From Liolophura sinensis (lineage: Eukaryota; Mollusca; Polyplacophora; Chitonida; Chitonidae), in assembly GCF_032854445.1 (NCBI RefSeq), contig NW_027017953.1:624501-684500 (forward strand): a stretch of 60,000 nucleotides of DNA, written 5' to 3'. A program made the position numbers and the translations under genes. Below, piece by piece: positions 44,625 to 57,800 of the stretch. The notes beneath the pieces were generated by a model that saw only the letters and a program-made list of their open reading frames with translations, had not been told where the DNA came from and ran no database searches. Within the stretch, counting starts at the first letter, position 1, and every line of letters begins with the position of its first letter.

Positions 44625-47600
44625 CTGCAACAACAAAAAACACATCTTCTTGGTTGGGCAGAATAATTTTATAGTGTGGAGCCCAAACATAAAACACAAA
44701 CACTTGGCTTTTTATCAAAGTTTTCCCTCTATATGTGATTTTAAATGTATGGTATGTTAATTGTCGGCTTTTCCTGTGCTTTTTAAATATAGAAAACGTC
44801 CATACTACAGTCTTTACGAGATTGGAAAGACAAGTGGTGCCGAATCTGAAGGATCTGATACTTGCCCAATACAAGGTTGAACTGGGCAAGGAGGACAGAA
44901 CTGACCTGGTCCAGGTATTTGGCTTGTATTTTGTGTCTGGCCATACACATCTTACACGGCTGCTGACCCTTGGACAGAAACAGTAACTGGTTGACAATAA
45001 TGTTCCGCACATCAATCTGGAACTTTGTGAGCTCCTGCACCAACCGTTCTGTCTCATACAATGACAAAAACTCTGCTATACACACACAGATGAATGTTGT
45101 CTGTTCCTGAAACACGCAAACATCCCTCATGATAAACACTGGACAGAAATGTAATTCAGGATTTAGAAATGTGCTCCTGCAAAAATATGAATAAGTACCA
45201 AACAATTCAAGATTTACATTCCATCATAAAGGCTGATAAATGGTAAAATGTTCATTCAATCAAAATGAGGAGTTCAATCAAGACGAGTTCAATCAAGATG
45301 AGGAGTTCAATCAAGACGAGGAGTTCAATCAAGATGAGGTTAAGAAAACTACACAGAGAGAAGAATGATTTGTGTACATCACATGTCATTGTTCAGAATC
45401 CCGTAAAAGCCATTCTTTAATGAGACATTTCACAATACAAGCCAGTCGAATAATTCGCACCTCAAAGACTGATCTGTTTTGGTTACAAACTTAAGCATAC
45501 ATTATATTGAAAGAAGTCTTTGTCAATAGACTGTAATAGACTTACCGGATTTTTAAACTGTTCATTGACGCTTTTTATTGTTGGCAAAATTTCCTCAACT
45601 TTTTGTGTCATTTGGTCAGCGTTCATGTCCTGTAATCCTAACAGCCCTCCCACCTACAACAAAAAGTCAGAACATAAGCCATTCCTGACAACCCTCCCAC
45701 CTACAACAAACCAGAGTCAAAAGTCAGAACATAAACCATTCCTGACAACCCTCACACCTACAACAAACCAGAGTCAAAAGTCAGAACATAAACCATTCCT
45801 GACACACCTCCCACCTACAACAAACCAGAGTCAAAAGTCAGAACATAAACCATTCCTGACAACCCTCACACCTACAACAAACCAGAGTCAAAAGTCAGAA
45901 CATAAACCATTCCTGACAACCCTCACACCTACAACAAACCAGAGTCAAAAGTCAGAACATAAACCATTCCTGACAACCCTCACACCTACAACAAACCAGA
46001 GTCAACAGTCAGAACATAAGCCATTCCTGACAACCCTCTCACCTACAACAAACCAGAGTCAACAGTCTGGACATAAGCCATTCCTGACAACCCTCTCACC
46101 TACAACAAAAAGTCAGAACATAAGCCATTCCTGACAAACCTCTCACCTACAACAAACCAGAGTGAATAGTCAGAACATTAGCCATTCCTGACAACCCTCC
46201 CACCTACAACAAACCAGAGTCAACAGTCAAAACATAAGCCATTCCTGACAACCCTCTCACCTACAACAAACCAGAGTCAATAGTCAGAACATAAGCCATT
46301 CCTGACAACCCTCCCACCTACAACAATAAAGAGTCAAATGTTAGAACATAAGCCATTCCTGACAAACCTCCCACCTATAACAAACCAAAGTATAAAATGT
46401 TAGAACATAAGCCCTTCCTGACACACCTTCCACCTACAACAAACCAGAGTCAAAAGTCAGAACATAAGCCATTCCTAACAAATCTCTCACCTACAACAAA
46501 CAAGAATCTCAGTCAGAACATAAGCCATTCCTGACAGCTCTCCCACCTACAACAAAAAATTAGAACATAAGCCATTCCTGACAAGCCTTCCACCTACAAC
46601 AAACCAGTGTCAGAAGTCAGGACATAAGCCATTTCTGACAACCCTCCCACCCACAACAAACCAGTGTCAAAAGTCAGAACAAAAGCCATTCCTAACAAGC
46701 CTCCCACCTACAACAAACCAGAGTCAAATGTTAGAACATAAGCCATTCCTGACAACCCTCCCACCTAGAACAAAAAGTTAGAACATATGCCATTTCCTGA
46801 CAAGCCTCCCACCTACAACAAACCAGAGTGAAACGTTAGAACATAAGGCATTTCTGACACACCTTGCACCTACAACAAACAAGAGTCAACAGTCAGAACA
46901 TAAGCCATTCCTAACAGCCCTCCCAACTACAACAAAAAGTTAGAAAATAAGCCATTTCTGACAAGCCTCCCACCTACAACAAACCAGAGTCAAATGTTAG
47001 GACATAAGCTATTCCTGACAAGCCTCCCACCTACAACAAAAAGTTAGAAAATAAGCCATTCCTGACAAGCCTCTCACCTACAACAAACAAGAGTCAACAG
47101 TCAGAACATAAGCCATTCCTAACAGCCCTCCCACCTACAACAAACAAGAGTCAACAGTCAGAACATAAGCCATTCCTAACAGCCCTCCCACCTACAACAA
47201 ACCAGAGTCAACAATCAGAACATAAGCCATTTCTGAGAAGCCTCCCACCTACAACAAACCAGAGTCAAATGTTAGGACATAAGCTATTCCTGACAAGCCT
47301 CCCACCTACAACAAAAAGTTAGAAAATAAGCCATTCCTGACAAGCCTCTCACCTACAACAAACAAGAGTCAACAGTCAGAACATAAGCCATTCCTAACAG
47401 CCCTCCCACCTACAACAAACAAGAGTCAACAGTCAGAACATAAGCCATTCCTAACAGCCCTCCCACCTACAACAAACAAGAGTCAACAGTCAGAACATAA
47501 TCCATTCCTAACAGCCCTCTCACCTACAACAAACCAGAGTCAAATGTTAGAACATAAACCATTTCTGACACACCTCTCACCTACAACAAACAAGAGTCAA

Positions 47601-50600
47601 CAGTCAGAACATAAGCCATTCCTAACAAACCCCCCCTCCTACAACAAACCAGTGTCAAAAGTCAGAACATAAGCCATTTCTGAGAAGCCTCCAACCTACA
47701 ACAAACCAGAGTCAACAGTCAGAACATAATCCATTCCTAACAGCCCTCTCACCTACAACAAACCAGAGTCAAAAATCAGAACATAAGCCATTCCTGACAA
47801 CCCTCCAACCTACAACAAACCAGAGTCAACAGTCAGAACATAAGCCATTCCTATCAGCCCTCACACCTACAACAAACCAGAGTCAACAGTCAGAACATAA
47901 GCCATTCCTGACAGCCCTCCCACCGACAACAAACCAGAGTCAAAAGTCAGAACATAAGCCATTCCTGACAACCCTCCCACCGACAACAAACCAGAGTCAA
48001 CAGTCAGAACATAAGCCATTCCTGACAGCCCTCCCACCGACAACAAACCAGAGTCAAAAGTCAGAACATAAGCCATTCCTGACAACCCTCCCACCGACAA
48101 CAAACCAGAGTCAGAAGTCAGAACATAAACCATTCCTGACAGCCCTCCCACCTACAACAAACCAGAGTCAGAACATAGTGTGAAGGAGGACTTCACGCCA
48201 TTGTTACCTCAAAAATGGACGGGCAGGGTGTATTATAAGAGCACTGTGACAAGTGCTACTGATGTCATGACTACTACGTCTTTATGAACAACAATGTAAA
48301 CTAGCTTAGTACAAATCACGGGTGCATATACACTGAGACAAAAATAAAAAATACTTGAAACACAAAACTTACCTGTGATATAAAAGGGCTGATTTGATTC
48401 TTCAGCCTGAGCAGTTTTCCCAGTCCTTTCTCTACGACACTAGGGAAGGAGAGAAGGCGGAGGGTGTGGCCTGTGGGGGCCGTGTCAAAAACTACCACGG
48501 AGAAGTTCATCCCCTTCACCAGCCTACAAAACACACATAATACACATTTCCGCAATAGACTGACTAAGATCAAAATTTTCTACCTTGTAGAACATATATG
48601 TACATAATCTTATGAATACTTGGCGCCTTCTTGGTCGAGTGGTTAGTACGCAACGGCAAGGCAAGCAAAGTGTCTCGGAAGCCTCTCAGCAATGCCGTCA
48701 GCGTGAGATCAAGTCCACCTCATGTTGGCTTCCTCCTCGGTCATATGTGGGAAGGTCTGCCAGCAGCCTGCAGATTGTTGTGGTTTTTCCCCGGGACCTG
48801 TCCAGTTTTCTTACACCATAATGCTGGTAGGCATTGTGTAAACGAAATATTCTTGAGTACGGTGTAAAACACAAAATAAATACATAAAGAAATCACATGA
48901 ACGTACATTTCCACCTGTACTGAATTTACAATTAACATCTACACAGTACCCATATGTGCCAGTGCAAGCCATTTCCAAACGAACAGGTCGTATGTAAATG
49001 ACATCAAGGTCCTGAACTCTCGCTCTATGTATGTAAGAGATGACACAGACCCCCATTACAACTTCAGTTTTTCAGGTGGGACGAATGTAATTCTGTGTAT
49101 TTAAGGGTGTAAAACTCTTTTTGGCTGCCAAATTTTGGGTGTACATTGTATGCTTGGAGTCAACATGATGGAAATTGTCTAAGCTTTGGACAGGTATGAG
49201 TTTTAATGATGAAAGTTTGAAATTCTGGGCGAGAGGACACAAGCATATAAGTGGTGATGAGGCTGCGAGTGACATCCCCTTGGCGTAGCTAGGCGCCCCT
49301 CCCAGCTGCCGGCATAGAAAGGTCCAGATTTTGACAGTCAGCCTATGTCAAGATTTTAATGGTTTCTTTCTCACAGGCTGGGCAGGTATGCACCAAAGCT
49401 TATTGGCCATGGAATGTTTGGGACTGAGCTACAGTGCTAAACGTTAACATTGTCGCTTATGGAAAATTAATAGGGGTCTGTGGCCAGAGGCCCTGGTCTT
49501 TCTGCCCAGAGACTAGATTTCCTGTCCTGACTTCTGCCCAGAGACTAAATTTCCTGCCCTGACCTCTGCCCAGAGACTAGATTTCCTGCCCTGACTTCTG
49601 CCAGAGACTAGATTTCCTGTCCTCACTTCTGCCAGAGACTAGATTTCCTGCCCTGACCTCTGCCCAGAGACTAGATTTCCTGCCCTGACTTCTGCCCAGA
49701 GACTAGATTTCCTGCCATGACCTCTGCCCAGAGACTAGATTTCCTGCCCTGACCTCTGCCCAGAGACTAGATTTCCTGCCCTGACTTCTGCCTAGAGACT
49801 AGATTTCCTGCCCTGACTTCTGCCCAGACTTCTGCCCAGAGACTAGATTTCCTGCCTGACTTCTGCCCAGACTTTGCCCAGAGACTAGATTTCCTGTCCT
49901 GACTTCTGCCCAGAGACTAGATTCCTGCCCTGACTTCTGCCCAGAGACTAGATTTCCTGCCCTGACCTCTGCCCAGAGACTAGATTTCCTGCCCTGACTT
50001 CTGCCCAGAGACTAGATTTCCTGCCCTGACTTCTGCCCAGAGACTAGATTTCCTGTCCTGACTGGTCTGCCTCAGAGACTAGATTTCCTGCCCTGACTTC
50101 TGCCCAGAGACTAGATTTCCTGCCCTGACTTCTGCCCAGAGACTAGATTCTTGCCTCTGACTTCTGCCCAGAGACTAGATTTCCTGCCCTGACTTCTGCC
50201 CAGAGACTAGATTCCTGCCCTGACTTCTGCCCAGAGACTAGATTTCCTGCCTGACTTCTGCCCAGAGACTAGATTTCCTGGTCCTGTCCTGACTTCTGCC
50301 CAGAGACTAGATTTCCTCCCCTGACCTCTGCCCAAAGACAAGGTTTCCTACCCTGACCTCTTCCCAGAAACTAGATTTCTTCCCCTGACCTCTGCCCAAC
50401 GACCAGATTTCCTCCCCTGACCTCTGCCCAGAGACTAGATTTCCTGCCCTGACCTCTGCCGAAAGACCAGATTTCCCTCTTTGACCGCTGCCCAGAGATT
50501 AGATTTCCTCCCCTGACCTCTGCCGAAAGACCAGATTTCCCTCTCTGACCTCTGTCCAGAGATTAGATTTCCTCCCCTGACCTCTGCTCACAGACTACAT

Positions 50601-53600
50601 TTCCTCCGCTGACCTAAGCCAGGTATAGTGCCCACCTCATGACCTCTGCCCAAAGGCTAGATTTCCACCCCTGACCTCAGTCAAGTTAAAACCTCACCTC
50701 ATGACCTCTGCGAAGCTCATGGCCTCATCAATCCCAGGGAAAGCACCCATCAGTTCCTGCATGACCGCCCGACCTTGTCTCCCCAGTACACCTGGTGATG
50801 ACAATCAGACAGCTACAGCATCACAGGGGTTGGACAAGCCTAACAGTTCTTTGGGGGTGTAGAGCTTGAAGAAAATCCTAGAATTCCAAAGGCTTAAAAA
50901 TTTACTGATCTCATATTTTTTATTTTTTGATTGATGAAATTTTTCATAAATCAGTAGTCGCAATTCTTAGACCAAGAGTTTCATAACTAGGTTCATTGTT
51001 TATCTATCACATGTGACAGCCGGGATTGTTACACATTACAGGTGGGCTTGTTCCTCTGTCACATGCCACCAGTGAGATTGTCCATCTGTCACCTGCTACA
51101 GCTGAGATTGTTTACCTGTCACCTGCTACAACTTTAACAGATTATCTGTTACATGCTACAGCGGAGATTGTCTCATGCTACAAGTGAGACCATTTCTGTC
51201 ATTTTACAGGCGAGACTGTTTATTTGTCACATGCTACAGCTGAGATTGTTTATTTGTCAAATGCTACAGCAGAGATTGTTCATTCCATGATACAGTCTCA
51301 TTTGTCTCATGCTAAAGTGGAGAATGTTTATTTTATACCACATGCTACAGCAAGGATAGTAAGATTGTTTATTTATTTCATGTTACTGCTGAGATTGTTT
51401 ATCTGTCTCATGCTATAGCTGAGACTGTTAATGTCTCATGCTACAACTGAGATTGTTTATCTGTCTCATGCAACAGCTGAGATTTGTTTATCTCATGCTA
51501 CAGGTGAGACTGTTTGTCAAATGCTACAATAAAGATTGTCTATTACATTCTACAACTGAGATTGCTCATTTGTCTCGTGCTACAGCTGAGAACATTTCTG
51601 TCTCACACTACAGGTGAGACTGTTTGTCACATGCTACAGCTTGAGATTGTTTATTTGTTATATGGTACACCTGAGATTGTTTCTTTGCCACTCGCTACAG
51701 CTCAGACATACACACCTCCAGAGTTTTCCTGCTCAAAGTACTCTTCTGGTAGCTCGGACATTCCTAGATTAGGGTCAATTTCCTGTAAAAAAGGTTACTT
51801 TTATTAGAAGCTAGTTTAGAATCTTTGGCTTTAGACTTCAGTCAAATACTTAAGTAGATGAGAAATGAACAGGATTCCAAATGAAATCTCTATCACAATG
51901 GCCAAAAAATAATGGCCTGAAAAGAGTTACCTTTGAACACAGATACAGATGTAACCAATATAAATATAAATCCCACCCACTGTTTTTTATACCATTAATT
52001 AAATATATGTACTTTTCATATATATTTTTTAATTACAGTTTGGAGTTCTGTCTTGGAAGATTAAAACACACAAATTAACTTACCATAGCATACAGATTAG
52101 TGTATCCTTTGACTAGACTGGGAACTTTGGAGAACTTCTGGTCAAAAGCATCAGAAATATTGTGTGCTGGGTCTGTCGATATAATAAGGACCGTCTCCCT
52201 GACGCGCGCTAGCTGCACAGACAGACAGCAGCTGCAACAGATAGAACATCAGCTTCAGACTGCTCTACTTCTACACGCTCTACAGCCACCATGACTGACA
52301 CATGGGTAAACACTAGCATCTTTTTCAAGGTGAACCTGAAACCGTTGCTTACTCAGGAACTAAGCAAATCCTGATGAGTTAAGACTCATGCCTACATCTA
52401 CAAGGTATGCCCCAACACAGATAGCGTGGCTACTGCCTACCGAGCCATTCTCAATCTCTGGTTGCAGGGAGAGGGTGGCGTTGAGGTGTTGCTAAGGGGT
52501 AATAAAGGAATTAGGTAAAACCTTGAGGTTTTCACAACGGCCTTTAAATTTGAAGGAAATCACATATCTTGATTTTTCATCTGCTATATACAATGTTAAA
52601 ACTGTGACTTGACAGTACAGAGCAGTGTTGTGTACAGTACAGAATGGACATCATGTATATGCTGTGTTTACACATATCAATAATTTCTGTCCTTTTGTTT
52701 GTACTTTTTTTTGGTGATTTTGTCTCATCTTGAACACAGGGTGTCACAGCGATTGGCTACATTCATTAATACTTTTTTATTTGATTGGTGTTTTATGCCA
52801 CACTCAAGGGTATTTCACATTCTTGTGGTGGGAGACAACTTGACAGGACCCAGGGGAAAACCACGACCATGCGCAGGTTTCTGGAAGACCTTTTGCTGGA
52901 GGTAGCCAGCATGAGCTGGACTTGAACTCACAGCGAACACATTGGTGAGAGGCTGCTGACCATGGAGGCCCTGCTCTCTGTTTATAATGTATTATTCCTG
53001 ACAAGCAACACTCATGTGAACAAACAAAATTTGAAACTAACCATGTTAACACTAAAACGTATGCTTTGCTTTTTTCTCCTTTTGCCTTTTGTGTTGCATA
53101 TATTCTTATGATGCTAATCAAGCCTGTTAAGGCTAATTCACTTGTCATATGTAAACATTTACGCAAGTTACCAACAGTAAGGTCGGCCTACATGTACTTC
53201 AGTAGCATAAGGGAAATACCCTAAACATCTTACAAAACAAGAGGAAGTAAACCTTTGGAAAGGTACCTGCACATAATAATATGGTTACACACCCATGACT
53301 ACATGCGAGTCTAAATCCTGTTTTGATCCTCTGAACTGTTTAAGGGTATCCTGATGTGGCATTTGTCAGAAAATGTGCATATCTGTATCTGACTGTAGCT
53401 TTGTCCCTATTTTACACAGCACAACACCCAACCCATGAAAATACTCCTGAGGAACACATAGAGTATACAGACCATATGATGGTGATACAGTCAAAAAACA
53501 ATTTCTGCTTATATGGCATTATCTTGTCAGACATTGGCATGGACAAGAACGTGCCGAAGTTTCTAAATTTTAAACTTAATGTCGCTGACTATGACACAAA

Positions 53601-54367
53601 ACAAGCTGTGTGCATCTCTTCATGTCACCATATCCGCATTTTTGGAAATTCCTGACTGTGTCAAATAAATCATCCAAAGTTTATGGTTTATGTCGCTTAC
53701 ATTTCTTTAGCTGTTCATTGATATGAAATATGATTTCAGAAATCTCAGGTGGGACGCTCTACATTACCACATCTGTGTTATTTTATGGGATAGTTTATAC
53801 ATGTACCTGTATATGAGAAATACAAAGAGATATGCATGTTTTAGTCCATTGCCATTGAATAAAATTAGATTAATCTTATTCCTGTTAGTTTTATATATGC
53901 TGTATCTATAACGATTATTTTCTGTCTTTCACTGTTGGGTTATGTTTAGCATAAACTAAGATATGGTCGATAGCGAATTTGTTAATATTTGACATCAGGA
54001 GACCCTTAATTTACAGTTCCATAGAAATTTAATGTGTTTTGTAGAACAATTTAAATCTGGTAACAGAATGATGTGGTTCACTGTGACCTTCCTATTTTCG
54101 TTTTTTGTGAAAGTCAAAGACAGGTAAGCGTGAGTGAAAAATTGGGCAAACAATAGTTCGCGTGAAATGTGCTCTATGTTGTTGTTGTTCTGTGATTCCG
54201 GTGGTAGGCTCAGAATTACTCATGTACCTTGTTGTCGTTTTGCCTACACCTCCTTTTCCGCCGACAAACACCCATTTCAGTGAATGTTGGTCTAAAACAT
54301 TTCTAAGGTTGGGATCAAGAGGTTCAAAATCATCCCCGTATCCTCCACCTCCGCTGGCAGTGGCCAT
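44502..54367 (-). CDS. GET3: GET3/ASNA1 gene: tail-anchored protein targeting ATPase, complete, 8 exons
   Basis: Complete spliced gene: eight coding exons, 1032 nt including stop, 343 aa (human ~348). The family is a cytosolic homodimeric ATPase that receives tail-anchored proteins and delivers them to the ER receptor. Visible motifs: P-loop [10 protein letters not shown] (~36-45), switch I STDPAHN (~65-71), switch [10 protein letters not shown] (~163-170), and the zinc-binding dimer motif CKMC (~287-290). All introns are GT-AG with consistent phases. The start ATG follows an AT-rich stretch and gives the family's short acidic, Gly-rich N-terminus. The introns after exons 4 and 5 (in transcript order) and the last part of the intron after exon 3 hold tandem arrays, two of which duplicate exon junctions. 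The gene lies same-strand between the SETD9-like gene and HADHA. Confidence 0.97.
44906..45106 (-). CDS. GET3: GET3 exon 7 (zinc CxxC)
   Basis: 201 nt: [20 protein letters not shown], later NIIVNQLLF and [22 protein letters not shown] is the zinc-coordinating pair at the dimer interface. Acceptor GTTTCAG, donor GTCAGT. Confidence 0.96.
45264..45345. repeat. ~18-21-bp repeat, ~4-5 copies
   Basis: GAGGAGTTCAATCAAGA(C/T) repeated. GET3 intron 6. Confidence 0.85.
45546..45653 (-). CDS. GET3: GET3 exon 6
   Basis: 108 nt: [20 protein letters not shown] then [25 protein letters not shown] is a family motif. The acceptor TTGTTGTAG and the first ~18 exon nt are the conserved core of the 57-bp array directly upstream (to 48175). 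Confidence 0.95.
45640..48175. repeat. 57-bp array built from the GET3 exon 6 splice acceptor and exon start, ~44 copies
   Basis: Plus-strand units: CCATTCCTGACAACCCTCCC then ACCTACAACAAACCAGAGTC. On the minus strand each carries TTTGTTGTAG then GTGGGAGGGTTGTCAGGAAT; the real exon has GTGGGAGGGCTGTTAGGATT. Period divisible by three, so runs of units stay open as [19 protein letters not shown] repeats. Ends at the functional acceptor (45654). Confidence 0.96.
48373..48523 (-). CDS. GET3: GET3 exon 5 (switch II)
   Basis: 151 nt: [20 protein letters not shown] then [20 protein letters not shown] and [10 protein letters not shown]. Contains switch II. Acceptor TTTGTAG, donor GTAAGT. Confidence 0.96.
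48618..48890 (+). mobile_element. SINE family 2, near full length
   Basis: tRNA-like head with box A TGGTCGAGTGGTTAGTACG and box B GTGAGATCAAGTCC. Central domain ACACCATAATGCTGG, then GAAATATTCTTGAGTACGGT and a GTAAAACACAAAATAAAT tail. Opposite in orientation to GET3, in its intron 4. Confidence 0.87.
48900..49488. other. GET3 intron 4, array-free part
   Basis: Nothing recognised. Confidence 0.55.
49490..50715. repeat. ~32-bp array that includes the GET3 exon 4 end and donor, ~36 copies
   Basis: Plus-strand units: CTGACTTCTGCCCAGAGACT then AGATTTCCTGCC. The minus-strand core is GCAGAGGTCAGGG. At the exon edge the unit reads GCAGAGGTCATGAG then GTG, identical to the last 14 nt of exon 4 and its donor start (copy at ~50637-50653). 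Units become more diverged toward the exon. Confidence 0.92.
50698..50791 (-). CDS. GET3: GET3 exon 4
   Basis: 94 nt: [20 protein letters not shown] then [23 protein letters not shown] is conserved. Acceptor CACCAG, donor GTGAGG. The last ~14 exon nt are echoed in the 32-bp array downstream. Confidence 0.94.
51005..51715. repeat. ~30-bp degenerate array abutting GET3 exon 3 donor
   Basis: CATGCTACAGCTGAGATTGT with TTATTTGTC linkers of variable length, ~24 copies, much more diverged than other arrays. Begins within ~15 bp of the exon 3 donor. Confidence 0.85.
51716..51782 (-). CDS. GET3: GET3 exon 3
   Basis: 67 nt: [18 protein letters not shown] then ENSG. EIDP.LG..ELP.E.FE is the conserved acidic linker. 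Acceptor TTTTACAG, donor GTGTGT, immediately followed by the ~30-bp array. Confidence 0.92.
51783..52083. other. GET3 intron 2
   Basis: Nothing recognised; AT-rich. Confidence 0.6.
52084..52231 (-). CDS. GET3: GET3 exon 2 (switch I)
   Basis: 148 nt: [20 protein letters not shown] then [19 protein letters not shown] and KGYTNLYAM. The first base completes a serine codon with exon 1. Acceptor TGTTGCAG, donor GTAAGT. Confidence 0.95.
52770..52975 (-). mobile_element. SINE family 2 copy
   Basis: On the minus strand it carries box-B-like GTGAGTTCAAGTCCAGCTC, then CTTGAGTGTGGCATAAAACA. Head truncated near box A. GET3 intron 1, sense orientation. Confidence 0.82.
52976..54227. other. GET3 intron 1, remainder
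   Basis: Unique-looking AT-rich sequence; no repeat or ORF supported. Confidence 0.55.
54228..54367 (-). CDS. GET3: GET3 exon 1 (start, P-loop)
   Basis: 140 nt: [20 protein letters not shown] leading to [16 protein letters not shown], the deviant Walker A of the family. Donor GTACAT, phase 2. Confidence 0.95.
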
Positions 54368-54860
54368 TATTTAAAATACACCCGTGATAAGGGAGATAAC
54401 CCGTCAGACATCACCCTTGGTTCCTCATCTCCCTTGAAATGTTGCACAATGATGAAACTGTCAAAATTTACACTTGATAAACATTAGTTACTTATATACT
54501 GCTGGGGTGATAGCCACGCGGCATTTTTGTGGGACCCAAAACGTGACAAACACTGTACGAAGATTCTCCAACCATCTCTCATAATCTCCTATCTATTCTT
54601 TACAGGGTAGGCCAACCTGTTATTTGTAATTTGTGAACAAATAATTGGAACTTTCAGAGGCGCTTTAATTCCTTCAGGAGCAAGGTTTGATATCATGATT
54701 AAGACGCTTGCCTTTTAATCGCTATCACACATGAAGTGAGAGTCCAAACCCAGCCTTGGACTGGGAATTTGTAGATTCGCGCCACTTTCTGCGCCTTTAA
54801 CATTAGCTGAACACCACTTGTCTTCCACCACAAATGTGCGCATATCTCTACATCACATCA
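54368..54860. other. GET3 5' flank
   Basis: Likely promoter region; no clear core element. A tRNA-like fragment (TTAAGACGCTTGCC, GTGAGAGTCCAAACCC) at ~54695-54760 may be a degraded SINE head. Confidence 0.45.
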
Positions 54861-54861
54861 G

Positions 54862-57800
54862 GGATAGTTTGTCAGTGATGGACAGTTCGTCAGTAATGGA
54901 GAGTTTGTCAGTGATGGTCAGCTCGTCAGTAACGAATAGTTTGTCAGTGATGGACAGTTCGTCAGTGATGGACAGTTTGTCAGTGATGGACAGTTCATCA
55001 GTAATGGATAGTTTGTCAGTGATGGACAGTTCGTCAGTAATGGATAGTTTGTCAGTGATGGACAGTTCGTCAGTGATGGACAGTTTGTCAGTGATGGACA
55101 GTTCGTCAGTAATGGATAGTTTGTCAGTGATGGACAGTTCGTCAGTAATGGACAGTTCGTCAGTGATGGACAGTTTGTCAGTGATGGACAGTTTGTCAGT
55201 AATGGATAGTTTGTCAGTGATGGACAGTTTGTCAGTGATGGACAGTTCATCAGTAATGGATAGTTTGTCAGTGATGGACAGTTTGTCAGTGATGGACAGT
55301 TTGTCAGTGATGGACAGTTCATCAGTAATGGATAGTTTGTCAGTGATGGACAGTTCATCAGTAATGGATAGTTTGTCAGTGATGGACAGTTTGTCAGTAA
55401 TGGATAGTTTGTCAGTGATGGACAATCCGTCAGTGATGGACAGTTTGTCAGTGATGGACAGTTCGTCAGTAATGGATAGTTTGTCAGTGATGGACAGTTC
55501 ATCAGTAATGGACAGTTCGTCAGTGATGGACAGTTTGTCAGTGATGGACAGTTCGTCAGTAATGGATAGTTTGTCAGTGATGGACAGTTTGTCAGTTATG
55601 GACAGTTCATCAGTAATGGATAGTTTGTCAGTGATGGACAGTTCGTCAGTAATGGATAGTTTGTCAGTGATGGACAGTTCGTCAGTGATGGACAGTTTGT
55701 CAGTGATGGACAGTTCGTCAGTAATGAATAGTTTGTCAATGATGGACAGTTTGTCAGTGATGGACAGTTCATCAGTAATGAATAGTTTGTCAGTGATGGA
55801 CAGTTCGTCAGTAATGGATAGTTTGTCAGTGATGGACAGTTTGTCAGTGATGGACAGTTTGTCAGTGATGGACAGTTTGTCAGTGATGGACAGTTCATCA
55901 GTAATGGATAGTTTGTCAGTGATGGACAGTTCGTCAGTAATGGATGGTTTGTCAGTGATGGACAGGTTCATCAGTGATGGACAGTTCATCAGTAATGGAT
56001 AGTTTGTCAGTGATGGACAGTTCGTCAGTAATGGATAGGTTTGTCAGTGATGGACAGTTCATCAGTGATGGACAGTTTGTCAGTGATGGACAGTTCGTCA
56101 GTAATGGATAGTTTGTCAGTGATGGACAGTTTGTCAGTGATGGACAGGTTCATCAGTAATGGATAGTTTGTCAGTGATGGACAGTTCGTCAGTAATGGAT
56201 GGTTTGTCAGTGATGGACAGTTCGTCAGTGATGGACAGTTTGTCAGTGATGGACAGTTTTGTCAGTGATGGACAGTCCGTTCAGTATGGATAGTTTGTCA
56301 CTGTTGGACAGGTCCAGAATGGATAGTTTTTCAGTGATGGACAGTTTGTCAGTCACGAATAGTTTGTCAGTGATGGACAGTTCATCAGTAATGGATAGTT
56401 TGTCAGTGATGGACAGTTCGTCAGTAATGGATAGTTTGTCAGTGATGGACAGTTCGTCAGTGGACAGTTCGTCAGTGATGGACAGTTTGTCAGTGATGGA
56501 CAGTTCGTCAGTAATGGATAGTTTGTCAGTGATGGACAGTTCGTCAGTGATGGACAGTTTGTCAGTGATGGACAGTCCGTCAGTATGGGATAGTTTGTCA
56601 GTGATGGACAGTTCGTCAGTAATGGATAGTTTTTCCAGTGATGGACAGTTTGTCAGTCACGGATAGTTTGTCAGTGATGGACAGTTCGTCAGTGATGGAC
56701 AGTTGCCAGTGATGGACAGTTTGTCAGTGATGGACAGTTTGTCAGTGATGGACAGTTTGTCAGTATGGATAGTTTGTCAGTGATGGACAGTTTGTCAGTG
56801 ATGGACAGTTCAATCAGTAATGGATAGTTTGTCAGTGATGGACAGTTCGTCAGTAATGGATAGTTTGTCAGTGATGGACAGTTCATCAGTGATGGACAGT
56901 TTGTCAGTGATGGACAGTTTGTCAGTAATGGATAGTTTGTCAGTGATGGAACAGTTTGTCAGTGATGGACAGTTCGTCAGTGATGGACAGTTTCGTCAGT
57001 GATGGACAGTTTGTCAGTGATGGACAGTTCGTCATAATGGATAGTTTGTCAGTGATGACAGTTCGTCAGTAATGGACAGTTTTGTCAGTGATGGACAGTT
57101 TGTCAGTGATGGACAGTCCCGTCAGTATGGATAGTTTGTCACTGTTGGGACAGTTCGTCAGTAATGGATAGTTTTTCAGTGATGGACAGTTTGTCAGTCA
57201 CCAATAGTTTGTCAGTGATGGACAGTTTGTCAGTGATGGACAGTTTGCCAGTGATGGACAGTTCATCAGTGATGGACAGTTTGTCAGTGATGGACAGTTT
57301 CTCAGTGATGGACAGTTTGTCAGTGATGGACAGTTCGTCAGTAGTGGATAGTTTTTCAGTGATGGACAGTTTGCCAGTGATGGACAGTTCGTCAGTGATG
57401 GACAGTTTGTCAGTGATGGGACAGTTTGTCAGTGATGGACAGTTTGTCAGTGATGGACAGTTCGTCAGTAATGGATAGTTTGTCAGTGATGGACAGTTTG
57501 TCAGTGATGGACAGTTCGTCAGTGATGGACAGTTTGTCAGTGATGGACAGTTTGTCAGTGATGGACAGTTCGTCAGTAATGGATAGTTTGTCAGTAATGG
57601 ATAGTTTGTCAGTGATGGACAGTTCGTCAGTGATGGACAGTTTGTCAGTAATGGATAGTTTTTCAGTGATGGACAGTAACGTCAGTCACGGATAGTTCGT
57701 CAGTGATGGACAGTTCGTCAGTGATGGACAGTTTGTCAGTGATGGACAGTTTGTCAGTGATGGACAGTTTGTCCAGTGATGGACAGTTCGTTAGTAATGG

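Noticed and set aside
54818-56002. 394-codon plus-strand ORF (MDSLSV repeats)
   Set aside because: Pure 18-bp tandem array; equally long ORFs exist on the other strand and frames, no start context or homology.
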